Source of the DNA: Haliclona indistincta
Lineage: Eukaryota; Porifera; Demospongiae; Haplosclerida; Chalinidae
Reading direction: 5' to 3'
Length of the DNA stretch: 64,000 bases
NCBI GenBank assembly: GCA_964017065.1
Contig: OZ024784.1
Location: 1,362,598-1,426,597 of the forward strand
Shown here: positions 41,698 to 52,551 of the stretch, in pieces
How positions within the stretch are numbered: position 1 is the first letter of the stretch
How the letters are laid out: each line of letters starts with the position of its first letter
Position numbers and translations under genes: made by a program
The notes under the pieces: model-generated
What the model was told of the DNA's origin: nothing
The model's input: only the letters and a program-made list of their open reading frames with translations
The model's database searches: none

Positions 41698-44600
41698 ATG
41701 AAGATCCTTTCGCTAGCGCTTGTTCTTGCTGGCTCACTGGCGGCTTCTTGTGGAGACAGTTGCAAAAATCAGCATCAGATCACAGTGCAGTCTTCAGGAA
41801 AAGACAGCTCTAAATGCTTGGATGGTTTCACCAGTTGTAGGACTCTTGAATTCGTGTTGCGTAATCTTACAAGCTGCAATGCAGTTGTCATTTACTCGGA
41901 TCAAAACTTGACTCAATCATTCACTCTCAGAGGGTTGCACGACGTGATCATTTCTGGATCAAGGAACAACACATCTACTAACATCCATTGTCAAAAGAAT
42001 CTTGTGTTTGAAGAAGTCAGAAATATCACATTAGAAGGTCTGCATTGGTTTAGTAGCTCTTCTGGTAACACCACGCATATGAAGCAAGAAGCTATGGTGC
42101 AATTTTATGAGTCATCTAAAGTTAGTATTGTAAATTGCTTCTTTACTGTGACTACCAATCGACCGGCTGTGTTATTGTATAACATGAGCAATGGTGATGT
42201 TTTGTTAGAACACTGCTACTTTACTACCAGTGGAACTCGCAGCAAAGGAGGAGGAGTTGAAATTATCCAACACACGCCCACTAAGTATGCACGAATTTTC
42301 TTTGTCAATTCCTTTTTTATCGGCTGTTCATCAGAAAGAAGTGGCGGTGCTATTTTCTTGCATTTGACGGGTACTGCTTCTCATAACATTATTCATGTGT
42401 CGAATAGCATTTTTTTCAACAACAAAGCGTCTCGCTATGGAGGTCACATAGCAGTCAACATGACTCGTTACACCAGCAATAACACAGTGGTGATACTCAA
42501 TTCTAGCTTTGACAGTGGACAGGCAAATCTGTCAGGAGGAGGTCTGTTTGTTGAGATTAATTCAAACAATGCACCGAGTACTATCATAGTGAAGCATAGC
42601 AATTTCACAAGAAACCAAGCACGTTATGGTGGAGCTGTTGACTATGCACAGATCAGTGGAAATAATGTGACGTTCACTCACTGCAAATTTAAAAGCAACG
42701 TTGCAAAATTGGTTTCAACAATGAGCTTTATACTGTACGAGAACGCTATAAGCTTAGCAACAACACAGTTGCAACCGATTGTCTTCTACAATTGTCATTG
42801 GACGAATCATACATGTACTCAAATTAGGCAACTGGGTATCATCGTAACAGTACAAATTCCGCTACTTTTCACTGGTTCGACGACAATAACAAACACTTCA
42901 AATGGGCCGGCAATGTACATAGGAAGTACCACAGTAACGTTCGAAGGAACGGCGTTGTTTAAAAACACAGCAGCAACTATGAGTGGTGGTGCTATTTATC
43001 TCACAGGTATGTCGTTCATTATCATCACCAGAGGACTGAATTTAACTTTTAACACATGCAGTGGTATGTACGGTGGTGCTATATACTGTGAGAATTCTGT
43101 TAATCTCCTTGTTAAAGACAGGCCGTTTCCTTGTGTGTTCTCATATGAAGGTGGGTACGAGTATGATGACATCTCACATTGGAATGCTACCATCAGATTT
43201 ATTGATAATAAATCTTTGAGAGCAGGTAATAGCATTTTCTTGAATAACTATGCAACCTGCACCAAGAAAATTGCTTCGAAGCTGTTTTTCAACAACAGTG
43301 TCTTTCACGGTTTGCATCAACCAGGAGAAATATCCAGCTATCCTGACACCATAACACCAACTGTACGAGTCAGCGATGATACTTACGTAAGCGATCTTAT
43401 TTTAGGACAAAATCTTTTACTCCAAGTGACACCGGTAGACATTTTCGGAGAAACTACAGTAACCACTATGACAGCAAAGCTTCAATGCCCACCTCTAAAG
43501 CTCAGTAGATTAGACGTGTATCTCTTCAACGGTGAATTAGTGAAGACAAATATGGTTTTGAGAGGACCTGAAGATATCAATGTGACACAGGACACATGTA
43601 ATCTCACATTGATTACTGTTTTTGATCCAGTACAGTTCATTGTTATTAAACTGAATGTCAGCAAGTGTCATTTTGGATATGTTTATAAAGACGGAAAATG
43701 TGAGTGTGCTGGAAAAGTTAGTCGTCTAGCAGGATTGAGTTGCAAGATATCATTAGGTACAGCATACATAGAAGAAGGACACTGGTTTGGTAACCTGACG
43801 CATAACCAACTGGCAGTGTATCCTTGCTCAGGAAACAGATGTGACTACTCCAAGTGCCATCTAAAAGCCAACAGTTCACTAGACATCAAGATCTGTCAGC
43901 TACCAACATTAGTGGAGGACCAAGACCAGCAATGTCTTAATAATCGAGGTGGTCCTATGTGTTCTATATGCAACTGCAACAGTGTATTCACGTACGGAGC
44001 TACTCTATGCATTCCTAAAGAACAATGCAATATTCGTAGCAACATTATCCTGGCTTGTCTCTACTTGCTGTGCATGGCAATCATTATACTAGTCTTTCTG
44101 GCTGTTCTTAACATGGGCTTAAAAGTTGGTTCAGGATATCTGTATGCATTTGTCTATTACTTCACAGTCGTCCCATATTTTTTATCTCCTGCCGAGCTGT
44201 TCATGGTAAACTATTCTATCAATATTATAAATGGTGTGATATTTCTCAATCCAAAGTTTCTCGGGCTGTTTCACATCTGCTCAATTCCATCCCTAAATGC
44301 GCTTCACCATGAGGCACTGCACTATCTCAGCCCTCTCTTCATTTTCTCTGCTCTCCTATGCATCAGCTATATAGCCAGACACAAGCCTAAATTTATCCGA
44401 CCAGGAAAATTCATTATCCACGGTATTTGCACACTAATCCTTCTGACCTTCACATCACTATGTAAAACAAGCACGTCCATATTAGACAGTGTCACTTTCG
44501 ATCCAATGAAGTATGTTAAAATCCAGCCAGATATACTCTACTTTGACACAAGGCAACACTTACCATTTGCATGTCTTGCTCTCTTTGTCATGGTGATTCT

Positions 44601-45249
44601 GCTCATCCCATTCACAACACTGCTTCTCTTTGAGCCTCTTATCGTTCGGTGTGTGAATTTGATCAAGATTAGACCGTTTCTTGATGATTTCCAAGCATGC
44701 TTCCGTGACAATCGACGGTGGATGGCTGGTTTATACTTTCTAGGAAGGCTGCTGATATTTGTCATTGTTCCTCTTAATTACAAAATTTCAAAGCTCCTCA
44801 TTAAACTGGTGAACATTTGTATCCTGTTTATCATCGTTGTGCTTCAACCGTACAGAAAGAAGCACCAGAACCTCATAGATTCTCTGCTAATGCTCAACTT
44901 GTGCATTGTCGGGTTACTGAGCAATTATGCTGACATTCTTCTGGTTAGAATTGGTCTGGTTTTTTTGCTAGCCTTTGCGGCTTTGTACGGAGTGGTGGTA
45001 TTCATTTTAGCGATCATCAGAGTCATTCGACGACGCATCAAATGGAAGTACTTCCATCTAGGCAGCTACAAAGAGTTGGGAGTAAAGTTACGCAATGTTG
45101 TCAGTAGTATGAAAAGAGACAAGGAAAGCTCAGACACTGACGGAATATTGCACGTTGAAGTTATTCATTCTCGACGAGACTACAACCCACAAAAACTAAG
45201 AGAAGAGCTGCTCTCTTTTCAAGACAGATCTTCATCAATGACCCAATGA
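41698..45249 (+). CDS. large beta-helix multi-pass membrane protein (receptor-like, unknown)
   Basis: One uninterrupted exon of 1183 residues. Signal peptide (MKILSLALVLAGSLAASC). Residues about 60-570 are a right-handed parallel beta-helix (pectin-lyase-like) with repeated short strands and the motif SGGAI, YGGAI or RYGGH at regular spacing, and over a dozen N-glycosylation sequons. A Cys-rich module follows (CSGNRCDYSKC; CLNNRGGPMCSICNC; ATLCIPKEQC, about 705-780). From about residue 782 there are eight or nine hydrophobic segments, then a charged cytoplasmic tail with RRRIKWKYFHL and KRDKESSDTDG. This ectodomain plus Cys-knot plus multi-pass layout recurs in sponge and placozoan gene sets without a known function. 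Sensing or adhesion is only a guess. Confidence 0.85.
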   Translation: MKILSLALVLAGSLAASCGDSCKNQHQITVQSSGKDSSKCLDGFTSCRTLEFVLRNLTSCNAVVIYSDQNLTQSFTLRGLHDVIISGSRNNTSTNIHCQKNLVFEEVRNITLEGLHWFSSSSGNTTHMKQEAMVQFYESSKVSIVNCFFTVTTNRPAVLLYNMSNGDVLLEHCYFTTSGTRSKGGGVEIIQHTPTKYARIFFVNSFFIGCSSERSGGAIFLHLTGTASHNIIHVSNSIFFNNKASRYGGHIAVNMTRYTSNNTVVILNSSFDSGQANLSGGGLFVEINSNNAPSTIIVKHSNFTRNQARYGGAVDYAQISGNNVTFTHCKFKSNVAKLVSTMSFILYENAISLATTQLQPIVFYNCHWTNHTCTQIRQLGIIVTVQIPLLFTGSTTITNTSNGPAMYIGSTTVTFEGTALFKNTAATMSGGAIYLTGMSFIIITRGLNLTFNTCSGMYGGAIYCENSVNLLVKDRPFPCVFSYEGGYEYDDISHWNATIRFIDNKSLRAGNSIFLNNYATCTKKIASKLFFNNSVFHGLHQPGEISSYPDTITPTVRVSDDTYVSDLILGQNLLLQVTPVDIFGETTVTTMTAKLQCPPLKLSRLDVYLFNGELVKTNMVLRGPEDINVTQDTCNLTLITVFDPVQFIVIKLNVSKCHFGYVYKDGKCECAGKVSRLAGLSCKISLGTAYIEEGHWFGNLTHNQLAVYPCSGNRCDYSKCHLKANSSLDIKICQLPTLVEDQDQQCLNNRGGPMCSICNCNSVFTYGATLCIPKEQCNIRSNIILACLYLLCMAIIILVFLAVLNMGLKVGSGYLYAFVYYFTVVPYFLSPAELFMVNYSINIINGVIFLNPKFLGLFHICSIPSLNALHHEALHYLSPLFIFSALLCISYIARHKPKFIRPGKFIIHGICTLILLTFTSLCKTSTSILDSVTFDPMKYVKIQPDILYFDTRQHLPFACLALFVMVILLIPFTTLLLFEPLIVRCVNLIKIRPFLDDFQACFRDNRRWMAGLYFLGRLLIFVIVPLNYKISKLLIKLVNICILFIIVVLQPYRKKHQNLIDSLLMLNLCIVGLLSNYADILLVRIGLVFLLAFAALYGVVVFILAIIRVIRRRIKWKYFHLGSYKELGVKLRNVVSSMKRDKESSDTDGILHVEVIHSRRDYNPQKLREELLSFQDRSSSMTQ

Positions 45250-45293
45250 CTAACAAGTAGTTGTTGACAATAATAATTATTATCTTGCACACA

Positions 45294-46069
45294 TTAACAT
45301 AGTTTGAGTCTTAGATTTTCAGCAGTTTTCTCACTAAAGTTGCCCGTCCAGATATCACCGGAACTGTCTGTGTACTCGCCATTACCGGTCAGCCTGGACA
45401 GAACAGCAGTGCATGTCAGTAGATAGTGTCTCTTACTTACTTGTTGTTTGCAAATTCACCATTGTACATTGAACCATCAGGCCATGTGTACACACCACTC
45501 CCATGATACTCATTATCAACAAACTCTCCCTGTGATTACTAGTACAGTTCTGTTGTATGTTAACACTAGGTTAGGCGATACCTCATACTTGGCTCCCGAT
45601 GGATGCTGCATTGAGCCTATAATGTCAGAGCCAAACCTTGATACCGTCCTGCTAGCATAATGCGCCTGACTGACCTTTTCCATTCATTTTATCCTGGGCC
45701 CATTGTCCAGAGTAGACAATACCACACACCAGATGATGGGTACCAGCTCCACTCCTCTCTATCACACCATTGCTAACACTGATATACTCACCCTCTGTGT
45801 GAAGCAAACATGAACAGCTGGTGGCAGATCATGATCAAAACCATGTAATCAAGTTAGCTCTCTACCGTATTTCTCTCCATTAGCAAAGATGAACACGCCA
45901 GTGAGTTGTACTGGGACTTCTAGAAAACATCACCTTGATCACAGCAAAAAAAATCTAAAAATCAGGTTACCTTGTCTCGATTTCCCTGACCTAGGCCCCT
46001 TTCCTGTAATGCACGAGACGAAAAAGATGTCACAGCAGTATGCACAATCACGGCACGGTTACCTGGCAT
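45294..46069 (-). CDS. MORN2: MORN repeat-containing protein 2
   Basis: Seven exons: 46069-46063, 46003-45971, 45919-45866, 45794-45675, 45616-45582, 45529-45441, 45393-45294; 145 residues. Contains MORN repeats with the YEGEF/YxGxFxxxxxxGxGxY pattern: KYEGEFVDNEYHGSGVYTWP, MYNGEFANNKLTGNGEYT, and the C-terminal DIWTGNFSEKTAENLRLKLC, which parallels the end of human MORN2. The first coding exon is only 7 nt. MORN2 proteins are linked to membrane association and, in mammals, phagosome maturation and sperm. Tail to tail with the beta-helix gene, 44 bp apart. Confidence 0.88.
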
Positions 46070-47042
46070 GGCACTAGCTAGCTGAGTTGAGTTTGCCCGA
46101 GCTGGCGCCTGTTGCTTAGTAACAACGCAAACATACTTTACGCGCGAAATTTAAATTGCCTTTAGCATGAAGGCGTGATTATGCTATTATCTGAGCTGAC
46201 TGGAGGTTATTGGCAATGGTCTCTATCTGTCTTGGAGGCTGTACTCAAACATTTTAGAAACGTACCGTATAAAACCAATTCTTTACACAAACCTTGGTTT
46301 ACAACTTTGCTTCAGTTCAGACTTCAGTACTCTGTGTACCCAGCAGTGGTGGAACTATAATACTCAGCATTAGCTTGCAGTATGAACATCTGTAGTATCA
46401 TAATAATTATGTAAAGTAAAAAATAAAAAGCACAACATGAAGAAAAAAACAGGAAAAAGACTCCGTGACGGGGAATCGAACCCCGGTCTCCCGCGTGACA
46501 GGCGGGGATACTTACCACTATACTATCACGGATCGACACGGAATGGGCTCCAAACAATGGCTCTTATGCTCGACATTGCGCGTACTACTTACTGATCGAA
46601 AGCAGTCAACTGCAATGAGTGCAGAATACCAAGGGACTGCAACTGAGAGAAACAACGAGACAGTTGTAGACACCACTATAGTATCTTGAGTACAGTATTG
46701 TCAGTGAATGATTTAGAGCCAGCAAAATATTAGTGCTAGATTGTCGATGTAGTATTGACAAGGTAGGACTCTGCTGCTATCTACTCTCTCTCTGTTAGTC
46801 AGCAACATTGCTAATACGTTTTACGCAAATATTATAACATGAACAAGATGGTAAGTGACTATGTCAAATCAACAATAAGTGCTGATAACTCTAACAATAG
46901 TCTCTGTCTGACTGGAGGCTGAAGAAGAAATAAATTGAAACTGCACAAAACCATTTCTTGACACAAACCTTGGCATGTAATAACTTCTTCACTTTCCTCA
47001 CTCTTAGTTCAGTATCCTACAGCAGTGATAATATGGCACTCA
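46070..47042. other. intergenic region with one tRNA gene
   Basis: 973 bp between MORN2 and the centlein-like gene. Holds tRNA-Asp and two copies of a diverged direct repeat (about 46195-46350 and 46895-47035) on either side of it. Otherwise nothing recognised. Confidence 0.5.
46462..46532 (-). tRNA. tRNA-Asp (GTC)
   Basis: Reverse complement starts TCCGTGATAGTATAGTGGTA and ends GGTTCGATTCCCCGTCACGGA. The 5' TCCGTGA pairs with the 3' TCACGGA; D-arm AGTATAGTGG, anticodon loop CCTGTCACG with GTC, T-arm GGGGTTCGATTCCCC (B box GGTTCGATTCC). No intron. Closely matches animal tRNA-Asp. Confidence 0.97.
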
Positions 47043-50000
47043 CTACACTACTTCGGTCATTACCTGACATGATGGTTGTTCAGGAGGATCATCTGACAAC
47101 AGGTCATCTACTTCAGCATCGGAAAGGTTGAATGTAGTCTGTGCTATCTGTCTAGCTCGCTGAGATATGCTAGAAGGAGGCGGCGCAGCAGGAGAGCGCT
47201 GGTAGTGACGATCAGAGAGGGAAGAAGAAGACTGCTTTTTGAGCTGTCTCTCCTTGACCAGTTGTGACAAGCTCTGTGTCAGCTCCTGAGAGAGAGAGAG
47301 AGAGACAGATAGATAGGGAGGTTAAAAGTAATGGAGGGAGGGCCGACTTGCCTCTATCACTCCTCTGTAATCGATGACCAGTGCTCTCATGTCAGCAAAC
47401 TGGCAGTTGACTGCAGCAGCAGTACCACCGTTCTCCTGGTCCACTTGATCTGGTCGTAGATGACTCATTTGACCTTTAGCCGTTGACAACTGTATTCCTC
47501 TTCGTTTGCACTCATTCTGACAAGACTGCAACTGCTCCAACTGAGTGAAAATACCGTTAATACTCCCTAGCTCTAAAGACAGTTCTAAAGCATACAGTTT
47601 TCTCCAGTTTAAGTTGACATTTTGATAGCATATCGATCAGTTTGTCCTTCTCTTTACTCTGAGCTTCCACCTGTTGCTTCAGACAGTCCACCTGAACAGC
47701 AGAGGCCCCAATCCATCACAGTACAGTAAGCAACTATAATAGTCACTCACCCTTCGCTTGCTGTGACCCAGAGAACTATCAAGGCTGCTAACTTGAGCCT
47801 CAAGTGCAGCCTATAAAAATGTTAATATGTATTCTTTTCTTTGCAGTTTTAACTAACAATTTTCTCCTTCTCTGCTACCATCCCCTCATCTGTTTTGCCC
47901 AGTTTCTTCCTCTGGTCATCTATGAGCTGTTTCTTCTGTTTCACATCTCTCACCAGTCTTGTAATGCTAGTGTAAGCAGCAGATAATGGCATCCACACAG
48001 ACACACTGCTCACCGATCAAGATGTGCTCTTATCTCTTTTTCTCTGTCAACAGCATGATTTTCAGCCCTTTTCAGCGCTGATGCCTGACTCAAGCACTTT
48101 TCACTGAGAGCCTACAAAAAATGTGAAGAAAGGTCAGCAAATGAGTGTGTGGGTGAGTATGACTAAGTGAGACATACCTTTTTCTCATCTGTTAATCTTC
48201 TTATATCATCCTCATAGCGACTCCTTCTGTCCTGATCAGTCAATACTCTCATGCCCATGGACTCCAAGGCAGCAACCTTGCCTTGCAGCTCAGCCTGGGC
48301 CGTCACAAAGACATCAACTTTGCTCTGTAACTCCTGGGAAGTGAATGGATAAAAATTGTGAGTTCTGTAACTAAATTTGATGTCATGAACCTGTATTGTT
48401 AGTTTAGATTTGTGTAGTTTCTGTTGGGCTGCTTTAGTTTCTTTCTCTGCATCCAGTCGCTCTTCTTTCTCTTGTTGCAGTAGATGAGACAGAGAGTGCT
48501 TCGACTCACTAAGGACAGCAAGCTACAGAGAACCACCGTGACACAGATGCTAAAGGTTATTGCTACCTGCTTTGACAGTGTCTTCAATCTTTGTTGACTG
48601 CTCTTCAACTGCTGACGCCATAAGCAGTTCAGCCCAGAGCACTGTCGCTGCCTCTCCTCTCTCCTTCTTGATTCTTCACACTGGTTGCCCCTCTCTTGAT
48701 ATCGTGGTGTGACCCTCTCTCTGTGTCTCTGGAGAGCTTCTGACAACGGCATCCCAGTTTGAACTGATTCAGACAAGTCTTTGACCTTCACCAGAGCATC
48801 TCTCATTCTGCTCTCCTGTACAGCAACTTCTCCATCAGACCGTGCTCGCTTGTGACCTTTGCTATGATGACCAACAGCTGTACTTGGTAGGGAAGATGAC
48901 GACGCTACAGGCGACACTTCTGATGGAGAGTTGTAGGGTTCAACAGATGTGGAGGATGGTTGAGCACTTAGTGCCAGATCCACTTGTGTGGTTGAGTCTG
49001 TTTTTGTGACTGAGTCGGTCATGGTGGATTTGGTGAGTTTCTCTATCATTTGCTGGTGTCTCAAGTCGATCATATTGGACTGCAGCTGAGCAGCCAGGCC
49101 GGTCGCTTCTATAGCTTTCTCCTCTAAATGCCTGTTAAGAAATAAAGTTCAGAGTTAGTGTGTAAGAGAGAGAGAGAGAGAGAGATAGAGAGAGATGTCG
49201 ATCTCTGTCACCTGCACTCTGATGATAGCTTGGTGTTCTTTGTTCTAAGTGATAAAATGGTCTTCTCCATTTCAATCAGTTTCAGACTAGGCTCTTTCTC
49301 AAGTTTCTGAAGTGCAGTCACTTTCTCTTTCAACACTGTAATGTACATCAATACATGAATGATAAGTAAGCGCCACTTGTAGAAGACATGTAGACTATGA
49401 ATAGAGGCTACAAACCACAGCAAGGAACTACTTAGTGTTGTGTTTGGCATACATGTTCTCTCTTCATGCAGGTTAGCTCTGAGTGTGGTCAGTGTAGCTT
49501 GCTGCTGGGCATGGAGCACTTCAAGGCTATCCTTCTCTTCTTCAACTGCCATTCTACAGCACACACAGTCAGAGAGAACACATAGTGCGTGTAGTAGCTA
49601 CAGCGGCACATAGCTGAGCAAATGCAGCTACTTACAATTGTCTCTCTAATTCTAGGCACTTGGACTTGCAAGCAGCTAGTTCATTCCAGACTGAACTGGA
49701 GTCAAGTGATTTCAACTGATCCAAGGAGCTAGATGGGTTGAGCTGTCTGGCTCTCCTCTTATTCTTCTCTTCTTTAGGACTAAAGGACATACACACTTGA
49801 GAGTTTAAAGTGCTAGCTACCTGGGAGCCTCTTCATAGGTCTTCAGTTGCTGTAGTACTAAGCTATGGCTCCTTCTTAGTGTCTTCATTCTTTCTAGTCG
49901 CCTATCATGAGCTAGGCTGGTTGTTGATAGCTGCTTGTCCTGGATCCACAGCAACACAGTTAGACTAGCTACTAACAGCAACCTACCGTCACGTCATGGA

Positions 50001-52267
50001 GTGCTCTCAGATCAAACAGCTCCTTTTCTGTCTTCTCCAACAGCTCTTTCATCACCTCTAGCTGTTGCTGACAGTCGGGGCCTGAGCTAATCTACATGAT
50101 AGCAGTGACACAGCCATGAAATGCTGATCATAGCAAACCTCTGCTGTTTGTTGCTCATCACACGAAGCAGCTTCTTCACTGTCTTGTGGACTATGAGCAG
50201 AAACAATCATTTCCACAGTTCATACAAACAGCAGTCTTACTGTGCTTGGTGTCGTTGGTGGAGTAGTTTTGTCATCAGTTTGTTTTCATGCTGCAATTGT
50301 CTCTCACGAACCTGAAGCTGTTTAGATAAAGAGTGGTACTCTTGTCAAGTTGGAACAAAGCACAACAAGGTGAACGAACAAGATAAACAATAAAAATTGC
50401 AGAACAATGTGGGAACAAGCAATTCTATTGTGGAGTAAAGTGTGAGCTCAATGGAGCAATTACCTCACTCAATTGTTTGCTAATGGCAGCATAATCTCTT
50501 CCTGTAATTGCTTGCTCTATGCATGGATCAGTAATTCTCCTAATATCCAACTATTATCTTTCTCTCACCAGCTTTGAGGTGTGAGTTCTCAGCCTTGAGC
50601 TGCTTCACTGTGACCTCAAGATCAGCTGTCTGACTCACCCAGGCGTCACACACACCATACATACCAGTGAGCTCCTCCCTGACACCAGAGAGAGTTACTC
50701 ACCCAACACAGATAGTCTTGCTCAGTACAGTGCTCACTTCAGTTGCTGAATGGTCTCCTCCTTGTCTTGTAGGCACTGTCTAGCATCACTGAGCTCTCGA
50801 CTTCTCTGATTCAGCTCAGCAGTGAGTGACTGGCTGTCAGCCAGAGACATAGCTTGCTGCAAAGAACAGCAACCACTACATTAAACACCATTACTATCAG
50901 TCACGCACACACCTCATTGGTTCTCTTTCTCAACTCATCAACCAGTTCTCTAGAGTTCTACACACATACTCATCACGATGGTATATCTATCAAGGCACCT
51001 TGCTCTCTCTCAGTAGCTCTTCTTTCTCATGATTTGCAGTCTTCAACTGCTCCTCTAGACTGCCGACCTTGAGCAACAATGCTGTATAAATCACAATCAT
51101 CTTGTCAAAAAATACAAAATTGTGCTTATTATTTAATTCAGAGTCCCGTGAAACATAGTACATTAGCTCATATCTACAAACAATCCGATATTTCAAAAAT
51201 ATAGTCTACCATAACCATAATCAATAACTTATTATTTAATTTAAAGTCCTGTCAGACCATAATATTACAACAGACAATGTAATCGCTGCATATTTCAAAT
51301 ACCGATACATTGCAGTCTCTAGTACCATAGTCTACACAAGACGATTGCAGTGACAACTAGCACATATCATAGATGGTCTACATAACACAGCTATCACATT
51401 ATCTATACAACACCTATCATTGAGAGTTCCTGGTATACGTACATCTGCAAATATTTTAGAACATTCTAGCTGCTTGACTCATCAACACACTATCTTTGCA
51501 TACATCACTCACACTCCATTGCCTGGTGATGCTGTGTGACTGTCGTCTCCTTCTCGGTCACCATACTCTTCATCATGACAATCTCTTGGGATAGCTGCAT
51601 CACATTGTATGTGTGAACACCGTGTGAACTAGCTAGTCACACCTACCAGTTGCATCTGGTTACAGTGCCTGCTTGCTTTACGCTTCTCTTCTCTCAGACT
51701 CTCTTTAAGTTTGTTCCTCTCCTCTTCAAGTTTTTGGAAGCTACAACAATGTGATAGTAATACATCAACCAGCTAGTAATACATCAACCAGCTAGTGATC
51801 ACAAGTGTAACCACATAATAATTATCGTACCTTACTTTCAAACTCATTATTTCCTTTTCTCTCTCCCCAAGTGTCTGAAAACATTTGTGATAAGACTTCT
51901 GGTGTGACATACTCTCCTCACCTGGTGTAATCCATTAGCCTCCTTCTCTCTGGTATTCAGCTGCTCCAGCAGCTGTTTGTGGCTTCTGTCACTCTTGCTC
52001 TTCTCTCTAGGCAAACCCAACCCCTAGTAGGTAGCCCTGACTAACAGCTAGTGTAACGCACCTCATGACAGCAGTGCTAATGGCCTCAGTGAGGTGTGGT
52101 GATTGACCTTGCAGCTGCTTCCACAGAGACCACACAAACTCTTTGTCAGTCTGCGAGCAAGAGGCACTCACAGGCTATAGCCTAGTGTCACCTGTTACCT
52201 TGCTGTGAGCTAGCTCTTCCTGGAGACGTGCTATCTTCTCCTCGTACTCAAGCACAGAATCCATCAT
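47043..52267 (-). CDS. CNTLN: centlein-like centrosomal coiled-coil protein
   Basis: Twenty-seven exons, 52267-52199 first and 47285-47043 last, including one large exon 49131-48567; 1076 residues with phases closing throughout. Almost entirely coiled coil. Near the N-terminus TDKEFVWSLWKQLQ followed by LTEAISTAVMREK, and in the middle SSVWNELAACKSKCLELE, match conserved blocks of vertebrate centlein, which links the proximal ends of centrioles through CEP68 and C-NAP1. A Ser/Thr-rich insert (about residues 540-600) separates coiled-coil halves. Near the C-terminus ARQIAQTTFNLSDAEVDDLL resembles the centlein tail block. The 3' end is uncertain: a further exon could lie beyond a GTAATG donor at 47061. 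The intron after exon 47352-47540 has a GC donor (GCAAGT). Head to head with LIG4. Confidence 0.82.
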
Positions 52268-52551
52268 GGCGGGTGTGCGTGCCTTTGAAATTCCCCGCCA
52301 AAAGTTCTTATTAACGCGCACCAGACTACATTGACATTCCTTCCTTTGCAGCTAACCAGTGAGTCACTGCAATGTTGGTTCATTTGTAACAGCTCAAGCA
52401 GGTGGAACTGATAGCTACTGGTTTATTCAAAGTGTGTCCTGCTATCTCTCATACTGTGAGTTGTATGTAAACACGGCTAACAGCGCAGCGCTGCAGCTTA
52501 GCCATCTGCCCCGCCCACTTTTAACTACTTCTGTCTGTCTGTCTGTAGTCA
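52268..52551. promoter_or_regulatory. divergent promoter, centlein-like (minus) and LIG4 (plus), with E2F-like site
   Basis: 284 bp between two start codons. CCCCGCCAAAAG at about 52293-52304 reads CTTTTGGCGGGG on the other strand, a close match to the E2F consensus TTTSSCGC. A CCCGCCCAC GC box lies near 52510. No TATA box. Confidence 0.5.
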
